Assembly: GCF_001643235.1 (NCBI RefSeq)
Contig: NZ_LQWY01000003.1
Span: 1-64,000 of the forward strand
Source: Domibacillus aminovorans
Lineage (GTDB): Bacteria > Bacillota > Bacilli > Bacillales > Domibacillaceae
Reading direction: 5' to 3'
DNA: 64,000 bases
The notes under the pieces: model-generated
Databases searched by the model: none
Seen by the model: the letters and a program-made list of their open reading frames with translations, nothing else
What the model was told of the DNA's origin: nothing
Made by a program: the position numbers and the translations under genes
Shown: positions 62,672 to 64,000 of the stretch, in pieces
Numbering within the stretch: the first letter of the stretch is position 1
How the letters are laid out: each line of letters opens with the position of its first letter

Positions 62672-64000
62672 ATGGCAGTTTGGCGAAGCGGTGAGGATGA
62701 TCCGCTTTCTCTTACGGCAGGTGGGAATACGAAGCCCCAAAGTAATGATAGTAGTCTATTTTCTCTTTCAGCGGCTGAAAATACGAAGCAACTTATCGAT
62801 CTACTCGGTAAATCAGGAGATCTAAAAGAGCGGACCTTTTCATATGAAAAAGCGGAAGGCCGGCTTTTGTATTTTGAAACTATCGTAGATTCAGGACGGA
62901 TTGAAGAAAGTATTCTTCGGCCTCTTTCGGAAACAGACATGCAAAATGTGGAAGAAGCACTGACGGTTCTGGAACGAGAGGAAATAGCGGATCCAGACAA
63001 AGCAATCGCCGCATTAATGCAAGGGAAAGTGCTTCTTTTCCTTGAAGGACGTTCGGTATGCATCGCGTGTGGCGTGGAAACATTTTTCTTACGCAGCATT
63101 ATGGAGCCAGCGAATGAAAAAGTAATCCGCGGCTCCCATGATGGCTTCGTTGAGAACTTAAACACGAATATTGCCTTAATAAGAGAGCGTCTTAAAAGTC
63201 CAGGACTGATGATCGAGTATGTCCAACTTGGACAGAAAACAAATACGCGTGTCGCGATTATTTATGAAAAAGAAATCGCCAATCCAGAGCTTGTCGAGGA
63301 GCTAAAGCGGCGTGTGAACAGCATCGATATGGATATGATGTTTGATCCTGGGTTTTTGGAAGATATGGTCGAAGATTCAACGTTGTCTCCATTTCCGCAA
63401 GTGTTGAATACAGAACGTCCGGACCGGGCCATAGCAAATATAATGGATGGAAGAATTGCACTATTTGGAGATGGGAGTCCGACCTGCATCATCATGCCGG
63501 TGACTTTTTTTGCTCTGTATCAGTCTCCGGATGATTACAACGCCCGCACCATCCCCGGCTCCTTTTACCGGCTGCTCCGGTTTTTGTCCTTTTTAATCGC
63601 GATCCTGATGCCGGGTTTGTATATAGCCATCGTCGGCTTTCACCTTGAAGTGTTGCCAGCCGATCTAATCTTAACAATAAAAGGGGGCGTTCAGACCGTT
63701 CCGTTTCCGCCGATATTTGAAGTACTGGCCATGGAGACGGCTATTGAAATCATACGGGAAGCCGGTGTGAGACTTCCGACGCCAATCGGACAGACCATCG
63801 GGATCGTCGGCGGTCTCATCATCGGTGATGCCGTTGTCAGCGCAGGGTTTGCCTCACGTACAACCGTTATTGTGGTGGCGGTCACGGCCATTTCATCCTT
63901 TGTCGCGCCGTCAGCGGAAATGAGTACAGCTACTCGGCTTATTCGTTTCCCGTTAATGATCCTCGCTTCTTTATTTGGTTTTTACGGCCTTATGTTTGGA
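62672..64000 (+). CDS. spore germination protein, GerA family (3' end outside window)
   Basis: 443 codons to the window edge with no stop. ATG 62672 follows AAAAGGGAG. A soluble N-terminal domain contains 'RPLSETDMQNVEEAL', 'GSHDGFVENLNTNIALIRERL', 'MIEYVQLGQKTNTRVAIIYEKEIANPELVEELKRRVNSI' and 'PFPQVLNTERPDRAIANIMDGRIALFGDGSPTCIIMP', then 'QSPDDYNART' and the first TM helices ('LLRFLSFLIAILMPGLYIAIVGFH'). This is the A subunit of a GerA/GerK-type germinant receptor in the spore inner membrane. The B and C subunits are expected downstream. Confidence 0.95.
   Translation, partial: MAVWRSGEDDPLSLTAGGNTKPQSNDSSLFSLSAAENTKQLIDLLGKSGDLKERTFSYEKAEGRLLYFETIVDSGRIEESILRPLSETDMQNVEEALTVLEREEIADPDKAIAALMQGKVLLFLEGRSVCIACGVETFFLRSIMEPANEKVIRGSHDGFVENLNTNIALIRERLKSPGLMIEYVQLGQKTNTRVAIIYEKEIANPELVEELKRRVNSIDMDMMFDPGFLEDMVEDSTLSPFPQVLNTERPDRAIANIMDGRIALFGDGSPTCIIMPVTFFALYQSPDDYNARTIPGSFYRLLRFLSFLIAILMPGLYIAIVGFHLEVLPADLILTIKGGVQTVPFPPIFEVLAMETAIEIIREAGVRLPTPIGQTIGIVGGLIIGDAVVSAGFASRTTVIVVAVTAISSFVAPSAEMSTATRLIRFPLMILASLFGFYGLMFG

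Noticed and set aside
62632-63165. 177-codon minus-strand frame over the germination gene
   Set aside because: Lies opposite a clear GerA-family reading frame that continues to the window edge.

Overview
The window looks like a chromosomal segment of an endospore-forming Bacillaceae (Bacillus-like, low-to-moderate GC). The gene order ccdA-ccdC-yneK ... aconitase ... yneP-yneQ-yneR-plsY-parE-parC follows the Bacillus subtilis yne/par neighbourhood. Spore functions are present: a Spo0E-type phosphatase, a soluble PAS histidine kinase, the transglutaminase Tgl, and a GerA-family germinant receptor subunit that runs off the right edge. I cannot name the genus from sequence alone.

Layout. (1) 1-17.8 kb is an accessory, decaying region. 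Intact genes are a dihydroorotate-dehydrogenase-like barrel fused to a duplicated membrane domain, a tRNA-dihydrouridine synthase, a lipoprotein, an OmpR-type two-component system divergent from a small repetitive secreted protein, a class I aminotransferase, a CAP-domain protein and YjzC. They are interspersed with fragments of IS3- and IS66-family transposases, degenerate tRNA pieces, a truncated transporter, a truncated restriction/helicase N-terminus, a broken S-layer-homology protein and frameshifted small genes. (2) 17.9-53.1 kb is the conserved core: spo0E-like, ccdA, ccdC, yneK-like, sbcD-sbcC, Sco, adeR-ald, L,D-transpeptidase, a lytic-transglycosylase-like protein, CorA, acnA, fbpB-like, cobT-bluB, gamma-glutamyltransferase plus M20 peptidase, yneP/Q/R, plsY, parE-parC, a sensor kinase, mscL, an MFS pump, an HAD phosphatase and map. 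Nearly every core unit ends in a clear intrinsic terminator. (3) 53.1-62.6 kb is a second accessory segment. It begins exactly after map with an integrase fragment and a LysR gene that has lost its DNA-binding domain. It then carries an MFS transporter, Tgl, a nitrilase-family amidase, an IS6-family remnant within a repeat-bracketed segment, a possible TIR/deoxyribosyltransferase-like protein and an amino-acid permease. (4) The gerA-like gene starts at 62.67 kb.

How the genes work together. ccdA/ccdC and Sco serve cytochrome c/oxidase biogenesis. SbcCD and ParEC handle DNA ends and chromosome decatenation, and parE carries an SOS-box-like site. AdeR activates ald for alanine catabolism. cobT and bluB make and attach the dimethylbenzimidazole lower ligand of cobalamin. 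The cytoplasmic gamma-glutamyltransferase-like enzyme and the M20 peptidase form a likely gamma-glutamyl/peptide salvage pair.

Most notable observations: a pair of direct-repeat sites, 11 bp apart, in both divergent promoters of the two-component system; a dispersed hairpin element whose loop is conserved while its stem changes in a compensated way; the barrel-membrane fusion protein with a duplicated AHDR motif; and the TIR-like candidate.
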